Notes: generated by a model from the sequence alone, not told the origin. A stretch of DNA of 64,000 bases from NBLH01 sp050296515 (GCA_050296515.1 JBNKRJ010000091.1:76271-140270), one strand, 5' to 3'. Positions 24,564-34,323 are shown, counted from the first letter of the stretch. Translations and numbers: made by a program.

Positions 24564-25631
24564 TTATGAACAATAATTTTTATAAACTTCGCTAATACCT
24601 TCCTCAAATTCAATTTTTGCCTTCCAGCCAATTTTATTTAGCTTGTCAACATTCAAAAGCTTACGGAATGTACCGTCCGGTTTTGAATCATCCCATTGAA
24701 TTTCTCCATCATAACCAACAATGCTTTTTACCTTGAGGGCTAAATCAAATATTGAGATATCCTCTCCTACTCCAATATTTATGTGAGTGTTCCTGACCTC
24801 TTTTAAATCTCCAATAACATCTTCAAAGCCAACATTTTCCATCAAATATACACAGGCATTAGCCAAATCAAAAGAATGAAGAAATTCTCGACGAGGTTTA
24901 CCTGTTCCCCATAATTGGATGACATTTTCTGTGATATTGTATTTGCCTAAAACTTTCAGAATTTCCTCTCTATCTGAATTACCTGAAATCCCTTCGATAG
25001 GATTTTTGTTGAGGTCCTTTTTTACAGCTTCCAAATCGTTGTTCATTAAACATTTCCCCAAATGCATTTTTCGAATCAGAGCCGGTAACACATGCGACTT
25101 CTCCAAATCAAAATTATCATTAGGCCCATATAAATTTGTAGGCATCACAGATATAAAGTTCGTTCCATATTGCAGATTATAGCTTTCGACCATTTTTATT
25201 CCTGCAATTTTTGCAATGGCATAAGGTTCATTGGTGTATTCCAGCACATCCGTCAATAAATATTCTTCGACCATGGGTTGCGGACAATTTTTAGGGTAAA
25301 TGCATGAACTCCCCAGAAAAAGCAGCTTTTTGACACCATGAAGGTAACTTTGATGAATAATATTATTCTGAATTTGCAAATTTTCATAAATAAACTGTGC
25401 CCTGTAAGTGTTATTTGCAACAATTCCCCCAACTTTTGCAGCAGCTAAAAACACATACTCTGGTTTTTCCTTTTCAAAAAAAGCTGCAGTTTGTTGCTGA
25501 TTCGTCAAATCATATTCAGGATATTTTGTGAATACAAAATTTGTATATCCTTTTGACTTTAGCTCCTTTAAAATTGAGCTTCCTACCAGTCCTGTATGTC
25601 CGGCAATATATATTTTTGAATCTTTTTTCAT
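24564..25631 (-). CDS. fcl: GDP-L-fucose synthase
   Basis: Epimerase-reductase converting GDP-4-keto-6-deoxymannose to GDP-L-fucose. Rossmann motif YIAGHTGLVGSSIL, catalytic YxxxK in YAIAKIAGIK with the preceding GSSCIYPKNCPQP, and NLYGPNDNF. About 355 residues, longer than the roughly 320 of enterobacterial enzymes because of an insertion near residues 190-230. The ATG at 25631 (MKKDSKIYIAG) is preferred to the frame start at 25658. gmd lies 103 nt upstream on the same strand. Confidence 0.93.
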   Translation of the reverse strand: MKKDSKIYIAGHTGLVGSSILKELKSKGYTNFVFTKYPEYDLTNQQQTAAFFEKEKPEYVFLAAAKVGGIVANNTYRAQFIYENLQIQNNIIHQSYLHGVKKLLFLGSSCIYPKNCPQPMVEEYLLTDVLEYTNEPYAIAKIAGIKMVESYNLQYGTNFISVMPTNLYGPNDNFDLEKSHVLPALIRKMHLGKCLMNNDLEAVKKDLNKNPIEGISGNSDREEILKVLGKYNITENVIQLWGTGKPRREFLHSFDLANACVYLMENVGFEDVIGDLKEVRNTHINIGVGEDISIFDLALKVKSIVGYDGEIQWDDSKPDGTFRKLLNVDKLNKIGWKAKIEFEEGISEVYKNYCS

Positions 25632-25734
25632 TTGTCCACGAATTACACTAATTTTCACAAATTTATTTCACCTCACCTTATTTTTACTAAAATACAAACA
25701 TCAACTCTCTGAATCAGATCCAATTACTTAGGAT

Positions 25735-26856
25735 TTATTCATGCTGATTCAGGATTTGATATCCACCCTCCTTCAAAAATCTTTCTTTTTTCATTAATTC
25801 AATGTCTGCTTGCACCATTTCTTTAATAAGATCATCAATTGAGTATTCGGGCTCCCAACCTAATTTCGTCATTGCTTTTGTGGGATCACCAATTAAAAGC
25901 TCAACTTCAGTGGGCCGATAATATCTTGGATCTACCTTGACAACAATATCGCCAGTTTTTACATATTTTTTGACGCTTTCTATCAATACTTTTTTAACAA
26001 CTCCTTGTTCATTTTGACCTTCTCCCTGGAAGTCAATTTCAATACCTGCTTCTAAAAATGCCATTCTCACAAATTCGCGAACTGCTGTTGTTACTCCGGT
26101 AGCTATTACAAAATCCTCAGGCTTTTCCTGCTGAAGCATCAAATACATCGCCTTTACATAATCTTTGGCGTGCCCCCAATCTCTTTTGGCAGATAAATTT
26201 CCAAGATAGAGTTCCTTTTGCAAACCAAGCCTTATTTTCGCAACAGCCCTGGTAATTTTCCTGGTAACAAAAGTTTCTCCACGTATTGGTGACTCATGAT
26301 TGAATAAAATACCATTACAGGCGTAAATACCATAAGCCTCTCTATAATTCACTGTAATCCAGTATCCATAAAGCTTAGCTACTGCATAGGGACTCCTTGG
26401 GTAAAAAGGAGTTTTTTCATTTTGAGGAACTTCCTGCACCAATCCATACAATTCGCTTGTTGAAGCCTGGTAAAATCTAGTCTTTTCTGTTAACCCAAGC
26501 AATCTAATAGCTTCAAGTATCCTTAAAGTACCAATGCCATCTGCATTAGCAGTATATTCAGGTGTGTCAAAACTTACATGTACATGACTCATTGCAGCCA
26601 GATTGTAAATTTCATCTGGCTGAACTTCCTGGATTATCCTTATAAGGTTTGTTGAATCTGTTAAATCCCCAAAATGAAGAACAAAATTTCGATTCTCAAT
26701 ATGTGGATCAAGGTATAAATGGTCAATTCTTTCAGTATTAAACAAAGAGCTTCGTCTCTTTAAACCATGAACAATGTATCCCCTTTTGATTAGAAACTCA
26801 GCCAAATAGGCACCATCCTGCCCAGTAATACCGGTTATTAATGCTTTTTTTGCCAT
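25735..26856 (-). CDS. gmd: GDP-mannose 4,6-dehydratase
   Basis: First step to GDP-L-fucose. The start ALITGITGQDGAYLAEFL is the NADP-binding signature; HVSFDTPEYTANADG and the catalytic SPYAVAKLYGYW (YxxxK) follow, then FNHESPIRGETFVTRK. Length 373 is typical. With fcl it forms a two-gene GDP-fucose operon read opposite to the rest of the polysaccharide locus, from a divergent promoter region shared with the Wzz-like gene. Confidence 0.95.
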   Translation of the reverse strand: MAKKALITGITGQDGAYLAEFLIKRGYIVHGLKRRSSLFNTERIDHLYLDPHIENRNFVLHFGDLTDSTNLIRIIQEVQPDEIYNLAAMSHVHVSFDTPEYTANADGIGTLRILEAIRLLGLTEKTRFYQASTSELYGLVQEVPQNEKTPFYPRSPYAVAKLYGYWITVNYREAYGIYACNGILFNHESPIRGETFVTRKITRAVAKIRLGLQKELYLGNLSAKRDWGHAKDYVKAMYLMLQQEKPEDFVIATGVTTAVREFVRMAFLEAGIEIDFQGEGQNEQGVVKKVLIESVKKYVKTGDIVVKVDPRYYRPTEVELLIGDPTKAMTKLGWEPEYSIDDLIKEMVQADIELMKKERFLKEGGYQILNQHE

Positions 26857-26878
26857 AGAAATTGTTTATTATGCACAA

Positions 26879-26886
26879 CAAAAGTA
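26879..26886 (-). promoter_or_regulatory. -7 promoter box of gmd
   Basis: The minus strand reads TACTTTTG, an exact TAnnTTTG match, 22 nt before the gmd ATG. No clear TTTG -33 element was found at the usual distance. Confidence 0.55.
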
Positions 26887-26924
26887 ATAATTTGCTGTTT
26901 ATTTTAGGACTCTAAAAAAAATAC

Positions 26925-26932
26925 TACTTTTG
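26925..26932 (+). promoter_or_regulatory. -7 promoter box of the Wzz-like gene
   Basis: TACTTTTG matches TAnnTTTG, about 33 nt before the ATG at 26966, with a T-rich three-of-four -33 match about 18-19 nt upstream. With the gmd box it forms a divergent promoter pair less than 50 nt apart. Confidence 0.55.
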
Positions 26933-26965
26933 TCATCGTTAAAAATTAATCTAATTGTTTTGGAA

Positions 26966-27835
26966 ATGGAACAAAGAAATGATGAAATTGATTTGCTGGA
27001 GCTGTCAAGAAACATAATGGTAAGATTCTATCATTATGTGGAAAGAAGATATAAAATGTTGGGAATCTTTATGATTGTAGGTGGTATTTTAGGTGTTGGT
27101 ATGTACTTTAAAGATAAAAATAAATATGAAAATACAATTATAGGAACATCGTATGTAATTAATCCAACTGTTATTGTTGATATCATCAACTCCTTGCAGG
27201 AAATTAACAGAAGTGACAAAGAAGCAATCAGCACACTCCTGAAACTTAATGAAGAAGAAGCTAATTCATTAATAAATATTGAAGCGGATACAATACAAAC
27301 CATTACAACTGTGGACAATCAATCTTTGACAACTATTGAAGTTAAAGTAAGATTTAAAGAAGAATTAAACCTATCGGGTTTTTCTAAACATATGTGTAAT
27401 TATATAGATTCAAACCTTTATGTTAAACAGGAATTACAACTGGAAAAACAAAAAAGTACCGAATTAATAAAAAAGTATAATCAGGAAATAGAGAAACTAG
27501 ATAGTTTACAAAAGAAAATATTAGCATCTACAATCGAAACTTCTGGTTCTCAGCCTGGTAACCTATTGATTTTAAATGATAAAGCCAATAGTTTCTTTCA
27601 TAATGACATCATCAATCTTGAAGCAAAAAAACAAAGAGAACTTAAAAGTCTAGAAAGAATGACTGGTTTTTCAATTATTGATGAGAAAAGAGGAACAAAA
27701 ATTAAAGAAATTTCGCTAATCTCTACAGTTTTTAAATTATTAGCATTTGGGTTTGGAATAGGATTCTTTATTAGTATCATACTGGAATTTAGAAGACAAG
27801 TTAATCATATTGAACAAGCTAAAAATGAAAATTAG
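26966..27835 (+). CDS. Wzz-like chain-length/polysaccharide co-polymerase membrane protein
   Basis: About 289 residues with an N-terminal membrane segment (MLGIFMIVGGILGVGMYF, near residues 30-50) and a C-terminal one (VFKLLAFGFGIGFFISIIL, near 250-270), enclosing a largely helical periplasmic domain with a coiled-coil part (LQLEKQKSTELIKKYNQEIE). This is the PCP1/Wzz topology; no tyrosine kinase domain is present. Sequence-level identity to Wzz is weak to my eye. The frame has a TTG at 26930; ATG at 26966 is preferred. It overlaps the next gene. Confidence 0.65.
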   Translation: MEQRNDEIDLLELSRNIMVRFYHYVERRYKMLGIFMIVGGILGVGMYFKDKNKYENTIIGTSYVINPTVIVDIINSLQEINRSDKEAISTLLKLNEEEANSLINIEADTIQTITTVDNQSLTTIEVKVRFKEELNLSGFSKHMCNYIDSNLYVKQELQLEKQKSTELIKKYNQEIEKLDSLQKKILASTIETSGSQPGNLLILNDKANSFFHNDIINLEAKKQRELKSLERMTGFSIIDEKRGTKIKEISLISTVFKLLAFGFGIGFFISIILEFRRQVNHIEQAKNEN

Positions 27836-29216
27836 TAAAATCTGCTGTATAGGAGCTGGCTATGTTGGAGGACCAACAATGGCAGTTATTGCTCAAAAGT
27901 GCCCTGAGATTAAAGTTACTGTTGTAGACATTAATGAACAACGAATAAAGGATTGGAATGATGAAGATTTAGAGAAGCTTCCAATTTACGAGCCTGGATT
28001 AAAAGAAGTAGTTGCCGAAGCCCGGGGAAGAAACCTTTTCTTCTCAACTAATATTAATAAAGCAATTGTTGAATCTGAAATGATTTTTATTTCAGTCAAT
28101 ACTCCCACCAAAACCTATGGCAAAGGAAAAGGGATGGCAGCCGATTTGAAATATATAGAGCTTTGTGCCCGCCAGATTGCAGAGGTTTCAACCTCGGATA
28201 AAATTGTAGTGGAGAAATCAACGTTACCCGTAAGAACTGCAGAAACAATAAGAGCAATTCTGGATAATATCGGTAATGGTGTAAATTTCCAAATCTTGTC
28301 GAACCCAGAATTTTTAGCCGAAGGAACTGCTATTACTGATTTACAGAACGCTGACAGGGTGCTAATTGGTGGTGAGCAAACTCGTGAAGGAAAGGATGCA
28401 ATGGATGCTCTCACTGAAATTTATGCCCACTGGCTTCCAAAGGAAAGAATATTACAAACCAATGTTTGGTCCTCAGAATTATCTAAACTTACTGCTAATG
28501 CCTTTTTGGCGCAAAGGATTTCTTCAATAAATTCGTTATCAGCCCTTTGCGAAAAAACTGAAGCAAATATAGAAGAAGTCGCCCGGGCTATTGGTTCAGA
28601 TAGCCGGATTGGCCCTAAATTTCTAAAATCTTCGGTTGGATTTGGTGGTTCCTGCTTCCAAAAAGATATTTTAAACCTGGTATATATTTGCAGAAGTCTT
28701 GGTTTACAAGAAGTAGCCGATTACTGGGAACAGGTAATTATCATGAACGATTATCAGAAAAAACGTTTTGCTGATAACATTATCGTTACTCTATTTAATA
28801 CAGTCTCGGGCAAGAAGATAGCTTTTTTAGGCTGGGCTTTTAAAAAAGATACCAATGATACGCGCGAAACTGCAGCCATGTATGTTGCTGATCATTTAAT
28901 GGAAGATTTGGCAAATATTGCAGTTTATGATCCCAAAGTTAAACAAGAACAGATGTTTGCAGATTTGGATTATCTAAAAACAAGATTACCAGAAGAAAAT
29001 AAAAGACAACTTCAAGCCGTAAACGATCCATACGAAGCTTGTAAAAATGCGCATGCTATAGCCGTTCTCACTGAATGGGATGAGTTTAAAGAATATGATT
29101 GGCAAAGAATTTATGATAGCATGATGAAGCCAGCGTTTGTTTTTGATGGGAGGAATATTTTGGATGGAGAGAAGTTGAGAGAGATTGGGTTTGAGTATTG
29201 GGGGATTGGGAAATAA
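27825..29216 (+). CDS. ugd: UDP-glucose 6-dehydrogenase
   Basis: Two successive oxidations of UDP-glucose to UDP-glucuronate. Rossmann motif ICCIGAGYVGGPTMAVIA, SNPEFLAEGTAI, catalytic cysteine in FLKSSVGFGGSCFQKDI, and FLGWAFKKDTNDTRETAAMY in the C-terminal domain. At about 463 residues it belongs to the longer form otherwise known from eukaryotes and some bacteria. The ATG at 27825 lies inside the end of the Wzz-like gene (11-nt overlap), suggesting coupled translation. Confidence 0.93.
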   Translation: MKISKICCIGAGYVGGPTMAVIAQKCPEIKVTVVDINEQRIKDWNDEDLEKLPIYEPGLKEVVAEARGRNLFFSTNINKAIVESEMIFISVNTPTKTYGKGKGMAADLKYIELCARQIAEVSTSDKIVVEKSTLPVRTAETIRAILDNIGNGVNFQILSNPEFLAEGTAITDLQNADRVLIGGEQTREGKDAMDALTEIYAHWLPKERILQTNVWSSELSKLTANAFLAQRISSINSLSALCEKTEANIEEVARAIGSDSRIGPKFLKSSVGFGGSCFQKDILNLVYICRSLGLQEVADYWEQVIIMNDYQKKRFADNIIVTLFNTVSGKKIAFLGWAFKKDTNDTRETAAMYVADHLMEDLANIAVYDPKVKQEQMFADLDYLKTRLPEENKRQLQAVNDPYEACKNAHAIAVLTEWDEFKEYDWQRIYDSMMKPAFVFDGRNILDGEKLREIGFEYWGIGK

Positions 29217-29267
29217 TTAAAGCCTAAAAGCTAGAAAAAGTATTATCAAAAAAATAATTTTTTAGAT

Positions 29268-30140
29268 ATGAAAGGAATCATATTAGCAGGAGGTAGTGGC
29301 ACGAGACTTTACCCAATCACTAAAGGCGTTTCAAAACAATTATTGCCTGTATACGATAAACCTATGATTTACTACCCGCTTTCAGTATTAATGTTAGCTA
29401 ATATAACTGAGATTCTTATTATTTCTACACCTGAAGACCTACCAGGTTTTAAACGATTATTGGGCACAGGAAAGGATTGGGGACTTTCTTTTGAATACGC
29501 AGAACAGCCTTCGCCAGATGGCTTAGCACAGGCTTTTATTATTGGAGAAGAATTTATTGGAACTGATGATGTTTGTCTGGTTTTAGGAGATAATATTTTC
29601 TACGGCCATGGTTTACCTGAAATATTAAGAGCCGCAAGAAAAAATGTTGAAACGGAAAAGAAGGCCACAGTTTTTGGTTATTATGTAAACGATCCCGAAC
29701 GATATGGTGTGGCAGAATTTGACAACACTGGTAAAGTGACATCTATTGAAGAAAAACCAGCTCATCCTAAATCGAATTATGCAGTTGTAGGATTGTATTT
29801 TTACCCCAATAATGTTACTGAAATAGCCAAAAATATAAAGCCTTCGGATAGAGGTGAATTAGAAATAACAACTGTTAACCAGGAATACCTAAAACAAAGT
29901 ACGCTAAAAGTTGAATTAATGGGTCGTGGATTTGCCTGGCTGGATACCGGAACCCATGAAAGCCTGATTGAAGCTGGCAGCTTTGTTGAAACGCTACAAA
30001 AGAGAACAGGCTTAATGGTATCCTGCCCTGAAGAAATTGCCTACAAAAGACAATTTATTAATAAGGAACAGCTAATACAACTGGCAAAACCTTTAAGTAA
30101 AAATTCATATGGACAATATCTGCAAAAACTAGCAATGTAA
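29268..30140 (+). CDS. rmlA: Glucose-1-phosphate thymidylyltransferase
   Basis: Makes dTDP-glucose from dTTP and glucose-1-phosphate. Nucleotidyltransferase signature GGSGTRLYPITKGVSKQLLP, VLGDNIFYGHGL, and FAWLDTGTHESLIEAG. Length 290 is typical. Its stop codon is directly followed by the ATG of rmlC. Confidence 0.96.
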   Translation: MKGIILAGGSGTRLYPITKGVSKQLLPVYDKPMIYYPLSVLMLANITEILIISTPEDLPGFKRLLGTGKDWGLSFEYAEQPSPDGLAQAFIIGEEFIGTDDVCLVLGDNIFYGHGLPEILRAARKNVETEKKATVFGYYVNDPERYGVAEFDNTGKVTSIEEKPAHPKSNYAVVGLYFYPNNVTEIAKNIKPSDRGELEITTVNQEYLKQSTLKVELMGRGFAWLDTGTHESLIEAGSFVETLQKRTGLMVSCPEEIAYKRQFINKEQLIQLAKPLSKNSYGQYLQKLAM

Positions 30141-30710
30141 ATGAACATTATTAAGACAAAAATAAAAGACCTGGTAATTATTGAACCAAAAGTTTTTAAA
30201 GATGAAAGAGGTTACTTCTTTGAATCCTATAATGAAAAAAAGTTTATTGAAGCAATCTGTCAAACTAAATTTGTTCAGGATAATGAATCAAAGTCATCTA
30301 AGGGTGTATTAAGAGGTCTGCACTATCAATTACCTCCTTTTGCACAGTCTAAGTTAGTACGCGTTATTAATGGTGAAGTGCTTGACGTAGCCGTTGATAT
30401 TAGGAAAGGTTCTCCTACATTTGGACAATACAAAGGTGTTTTGTTAAGTTCTGAAAATAAAAAACAATTTTTTATTCCACGTGGATTTGCTCATGGTTTC
30501 CTGGTATTAAGTGAAACAGCAGTTTTTAGCTACAAGTGCGATAATTATTATGCTCCAGATTATGAACGAAGTATCAATTTTGATGATCCTCACTTAAATA
30601 TTTATTGGACAGTTGATTTAAAAGATTTAAAGCTTTCGGAAAAAGATAGGCGTGGAGTTTCCTTTAATGAGGCTGATATGTTTGATTATAATAACAATCT
30701 GTATGAATAA
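30141..30710 (+). CDS. rmlC: dTDP-4-dehydrorhamnose 3,5-epimerase
   Basis: A 189-residue cupin-fold epimerase. DERGYFFESYNEKKF, the catalytic-His strand GVLRGLHYQLPPFAQSKLVR, VAVDIRKGSPTFGQ and FIPRGFAHGFLVLSE are all family hallmarks. It begins directly after rmlA and overlaps rmlB by 8 nt. Confidence 0.95.
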   Translation: MNIIKTKIKDLVIIEPKVFKDERGYFFESYNEKKFIEAICQTKFVQDNESKSSKGVLRGLHYQLPPFAQSKLVRVINGEVLDVAVDIRKGSPTFGQYKGVLLSSENKKQFFIPRGFAHGFLVLSETAVFSYKCDNYYAPDYERSINFDDPHLNIYWTVDLKDLKLSEKDRRGVSFNEADMFDYNNNLYE

Positions 30711-31728
30711 AAGTATATTAATTACCGGCGGCGCAGGATTTATAGGATCCAATTTTATTCCTTATTTTTTACACAAATATTCTGATTATCATTTGATTAA
30801 TTTGGATAAATTGACCTATGCTGGGAATCTAGAAAACCTTAAAGAAATTGAAAACTATGAACGATATACTTTTGTTCAGGGAGATATTTGTAACAGGGAG
30901 TTAATCAAGTACTTATTTAAAACCTACGATATAAGAGGTGTTATTCATTTTGCAGCAGAATCGCATGTCGATAATTCAATTTCAGGTCCGGAGGTGTTTA
31001 TTCAGACAAATATAAATGGTACATTTACTTTATTGGATGTTGCCAGATCTTATTGGATGAATGCTCCAAAAGAATATAAAAAAGGTTATGAGAACTGTCG
31101 TTTTCATCATATTTCTACAGATGAAGTTTACGGAACATTGGGTGAGACTGGTCTATTTCAGGAAACCACTCCTTATGCACCCAACTCACCATATTCTGCA
31201 GCAAAGGCAAGTTCCGACTTTTTAGTCAGAGCCTATCACCATACTTACGGGATGGATGTAAGCACCAGTAATTGTTCCAATAATCACGGTCCTAAACAAC
31301 ACAATGAAAAATTAATACCTGTAATTATCCGTAAAGCAATAAATGGAGAAAATATTCCAATTTATGGAGATGGTAAAAATATTAGGGATTGGTTGTACGT
31401 AATGGATCATTGTACTGGTATCGACTTGGTTTTTCATAAAGGAAAATCAGGTGAAACTTATAATATTGGAGGACGAAACGAAAAAACAAACCTTGAAATA
31501 GTTCATCATATTTGTAAAGTTTTAGATAAAAAGCAACCTAAATCTAATGGCTCATACAAAGATCAAATTACTTTTGTTGAAGACAGAGCCGGACATGATA
31601 GAAGATATGCCATTGACGCAACAAAAATAGAAGATGAATTAGGTTGGAAAGCTAAAGAAAATTTTGAAAGTGGAATTGGGTTGACGATTGATTGGTATAT
31701 AAAAAAGAAAATATATGAACAAACATAA
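30703..31728 (+). CDS. rmlB: dTDP-glucose 4,6-dehydratase
   Basis: Makes dTDP-4-keto-6-deoxyglucose. ILITGGAGFIGSNFI at the N-terminus, HFAAESHVDNSI, HISTDEVYGTLG, catalytic SPYSAAKASSDFLVRAY and NCSNNHGP. The frame extends back to 30652, but ATG 30703 begins exactly at the Rossmann strand. No rmlD (the final reductase) is found anywhere in this window, so L-rhamnose synthesis needs a gene elsewhere, or the intermediate feeds another sugar. Confidence 0.95.
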   Translation: MNKSILITGGAGFIGSNFIPYFLHKYSDYHLINLDKLTYAGNLENLKEIENYERYTFVQGDICNRELIKYLFKTYDIRGVIHFAAESHVDNSISGPEVFIQTNINGTFTLLDVARSYWMNAPKEYKKGYENCRFHHISTDEVYGTLGETGLFQETTPYAPNSPYSAAKASSDFLVRAYHHTYGMDVSTSNCSNNHGPKQHNEKLIPVIIRKAINGENIPIYGDGKNIRDWLYVMDHCTGIDLVFHKGKSGETYNIGGRNEKTNLEIVHHICKVLDKKQPKSNGSYKDQITFVEDRAGHDRRYAIDATKIEDELGWKAKENFESGIGLTIDWYIKKKIYEQT

Positions 31729-31744
31729 TTTTTAAAAAATTACA

Positions 31745-31879
31745 ATGTTTGGTCTTGCATACATTGATTTACAAACAGTTGCATTACCGGCAAAAATATA
31801 TAACAGCATGATGAACCATCTTGGTTATGATACTTTGATGAATCAGCTGATAAATACCAGGATATTTTATCTTACCTAA
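31745..31879 (+). pseudogene. Short 44-residue frame, possible gene remnant
   Basis: ATG at 31745, TAA at 31877-31879. The translation starts MFGLAYIDLQTVALPAKIYN and continues with a mildly amphipathic stretch. I do not recognise it; it may be a fragment of a sugar-related gene or a chance frame. It follows rmlB by only 16 nt, which is the sole contextual support. Confidence 0.25.
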
Positions 31880-32183
31880 TTTAAAAACAAAAAATAACAA
31901 TTAAATCCTTTCTTTATATTTGATGGAAAAATAATTTTGATAAAGAGAAATTACATATTCTTTTTTTATACAAAGAATCTTGTAAGGTATTCCGCTAACA
32001 ATAGAACAATATTATAAGTAACGGCCTAAATCGAATAACCGTAATAATGAATAAACCAAATATTTAATTCAACATAGGAACGGATGTTTTACTAAAATAA
32101 ATTAAAAATATAGACAAGCATCAAAATTGTTCTACTATATTGATGATTGACTGATAAAAATTATATTCTATTAATTCCTAAAG

Positions 32184-32191
32184 TAACTTTG
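32184..32191 (+). promoter_or_regulatory. Candidate -7 box before module A
   Basis: TAACTTTG matches TAnnTTTG exactly, but no good -33 TTTG at 19-20 nt. If real, it gives module A (starting at 32263) its own promoter with a leader of about 65 nt. Confidence 0.4.
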
Positions 32192-32262
32192 TTTAAAAAC
32201 AAGGTTGGTTAAAAAATACATATCTTATTTTTATATATTAATATTGTGGAAGATTTATTTAG

Positions 32263-33189
32263 ATGAATAGTAAAATATTATTTTTAGATGGAAACTCTGA
32301 AGAAGAGTTTTATAATACTGCAAGAAATAAATATAAAAATGTACATGCAACCAGCATATTCATTAAAAATAACATTTATTTTAAAATTATACGTAGACTA
32401 TTATTGAAAGCAAGAATACCATTTTTGCCACTCCTATTTGGGAAATGGAAATCACAACTAGATCGTTATGATTTATTTATTATCTCAGCATCCTTTTATA
32501 GTAATGAAATTCACCAGTATATTCTAAATAAAAAAAACAATTCTAGAATAATTCATTGGTACTGGAACCCGGTAACAGATGGAGTCATGCCATACAGATT
32601 AGGTATTAGTTCATATGAATTATGGTCGTTTGATAAAAAAGACTGTCAAAAATACTGTATGAATTATATTCCAACTTACTATTTTTCTCATATTATACTA
32701 GATCAAAATGAAATTGAATTTGATGTATATTTTATTGGGGCTGATAAGGGAAGATTAGACAAGCTTATTGAAGTTCAAAAAATTATTGAATCAGTAAGAC
32801 TTAAAGCTAATTTTCACATAACTAAATCGAAAGGAATTAAGCCTACCCATGATTATCAATTTATGAGGAAGATTTCTTATAATAAAGTTTTAGAAAATAT
32901 TTCTAAAAGTAGGGCTATATTAGATTATGTCCAACCTGGCCAAGAAGGATTAACTCAACGCACAATGGAATCCATTTTTTTAAAGAAAAAATTAATTACA
33001 AATGATAAGAATATAGTCAATTATGATTTCTATAAAAAAGAAAACATCTTCATTCTAGAAAACGATCCTTTAGATGAATTGTCTGAATTCGTAAAATCTA
33101 AATATGTCACATTAGAACCTGAAATAATTAAAAAATATGATTTTGATACTTGGCTTAATTATTTATTGTCTAATAAAAATAATAATTAA
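32263..33189 (+). CDS. Putative glycosyltransferase of polysaccharide module A
   Basis: A 308-residue soluble protein. The C-terminal half shows DVYFIGADKGRLDKL, then NKVLENISKSRAILDYVQP and EGLTQRTMESIFLKKKLITN, a layout seen in CgeB-like and LPS core glycosyltransferases of GT-B type, where the EGLTQR..E region binds the nucleotide. No signal peptide or membrane segment. It overlaps the next gene by 1 nt. Assignment is by pattern and neighbourhood. Confidence 0.6.
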   Translation: MNSKILFLDGNSEEEFYNTARNKYKNVHATSIFIKNNIYFKIIRRLLLKARIPFLPLLFGKWKSQLDRYDLFIISASFYSNEIHQYILNKKNNSRIIHWYWNPVTDGVMPYRLGISSYELWSFDKKDCQKYCMNYIPTYYFSHIILDQNEIEFDVYFIGADKGRLDKLIEVQKIIESVRLKANFHITKSKGIKPTHDYQFMRKISYNKVLENISKSRAILDYVQPGQEGLTQRTMESIFLKKKLITNDKNIVNYDFYKKENIFILENDPLDELSEFVKSKYVTLEPEIIKKYDFDTWLNYLLSNKNNN

Positions 33190-34286
33190 TGCTATATATC
33201 ATTTCTATATTTTTTATATCTATAGGATTAGTAAAGAAGGATTCTAAGTTAATATTCTCACTTCTATTACTTATTATAATTATTTTATTTGCAGGAAATA
33301 CACATAATCCCGATTTTTATAATTATTTAGAAAATTACAATCAAAAAAAGGCTGTAATTTTTAATAACCAATTTGAATTCGGGTTTCAACAATTAAATAG
33401 GCTATGCTATACATTAGGTTTAAGTTACAACCAATTCTTGTTACTTGTTACTATTATTGGTTATTCTTTAATTAATAGTACAATTTCACTTTTCACAAAA
33501 AATAAACTTTATGTTTACACTTTATATTTTGTATACCCTTTCTTATTTGATGTCGTTCAGATTCGAAATTTTCTTGCCATGTCAGTAATAATATATGGTA
33601 GCAGATATATCATTACTTATCAGAAAAATTATATTAAATTCATTATTTACATATTTATTGCTGCAAGTTTTCATATAACCTCTTATTTCTACCTGTTAAT
33701 TTTACTTATTCAAATTAAAAATAATAAAATACTTTTTATTTCTATTGTATCTTTTACAATAATAGGTATTCTCTTTTTACCAATTTTTGAACAATTACTG
33801 CAAAGTTTTCTTCCAAATGTTAAAATTATAAAATATTTCCACTCTAATACTAGTATAATTACGAAGCTAGGGATAATCATATATTTTGGATTTTCTTTAG
33901 TCTTGGTTTTCACTGCGAAAAAAAAAGTTGAATGGACAGATAAAAATTCAAGTTTTCCTAACGAAAATAACTTGCTTACACATGACGATAATACAGGAAC
34001 AAATAAATTAGATGTAGAAGCAATTTATAAGATAAACATAATATGCCTATTTTCAATTTTTTTAGTAGTTACAAATTTAAGTTTTTTTAGGTTATATCGG
34101 AATATATTCATTTTAAACTACATACTTTATGGAATAGCTTTAGTTAAAATGAAAAAGAATTATAAATACTATCTTTTTAGTATAAGTATTCTAATTTTTA
34201 CTCTATTTTCCTTTTTTTATCTAATCATCTTTGCACAAGGAGCAAGTGTATTTGGAGCAATTTTCAATAATAATCTTGTATTTTAA
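33189..34286 (+). CDS. Wzy-type polymerase, EpsG-like (module A)
   Basis: A 365-residue protein with about ten hydrophobic segments and little else. NPDFYNYLENYN near the N-terminus, followed by FEFGFQQLN, and RNFLAMSVIIYGSRY in the middle are typical of EpsG-family polymerases that join polysaccharide repeat units in the periplasm. It lies between a glycosyltransferase and a flippase gene. Wzy proteins are poorly conserved, so topology and context carry the call. Confidence 0.72.
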   Translation: MLYIISIFFISIGLVKKDSKLIFSLLLLIIIILFAGNTHNPDFYNYLENYNQKKAVIFNNQFEFGFQQLNRLCYTLGLSYNQFLLLVTIIGYSLINSTISLFTKNKLYVYTLYFVYPFLFDVVQIRNFLAMSVIIYGSRYIITYQKNYIKFIIYIFIAASFHITSYFYLLILLIQIKNNKILFISIVSFTIIGILFLPIFEQLLQSFLPNVKIIKYFHSNTSIITKLGIIIYFGFSLVLVFTAKKKVEWTDKNSSFPNENNLLTHDDNTGTNKLDVEAIYKINIICLFSIFLVVTNLSFFRLYRNIFILNYILYGIALVKMKKNYKYYLFSISILIFTLFSFFYLIIFAQGASVFGAIFNNNLVF

Positions 34287-34323
34287 TAAAATAAAACTTG
34301 CAATTAAAGTTTAAGAGTCATAA

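Larger units (their letters stand above)
31729..32262. other. 530-nt gap between rmlB and polysaccharide module A
   Basis: Very AT-rich and without a full gene. It holds a 44-codon frame (31745-31879) and, near the right end, a box TAACTTTG (32184-32191) that fits the phylum -7 consensus, about 70 nt before the next ATG. This looks like a junction where older sugar-nucleotide genes meet a more variable module. Confidence 0.5.
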
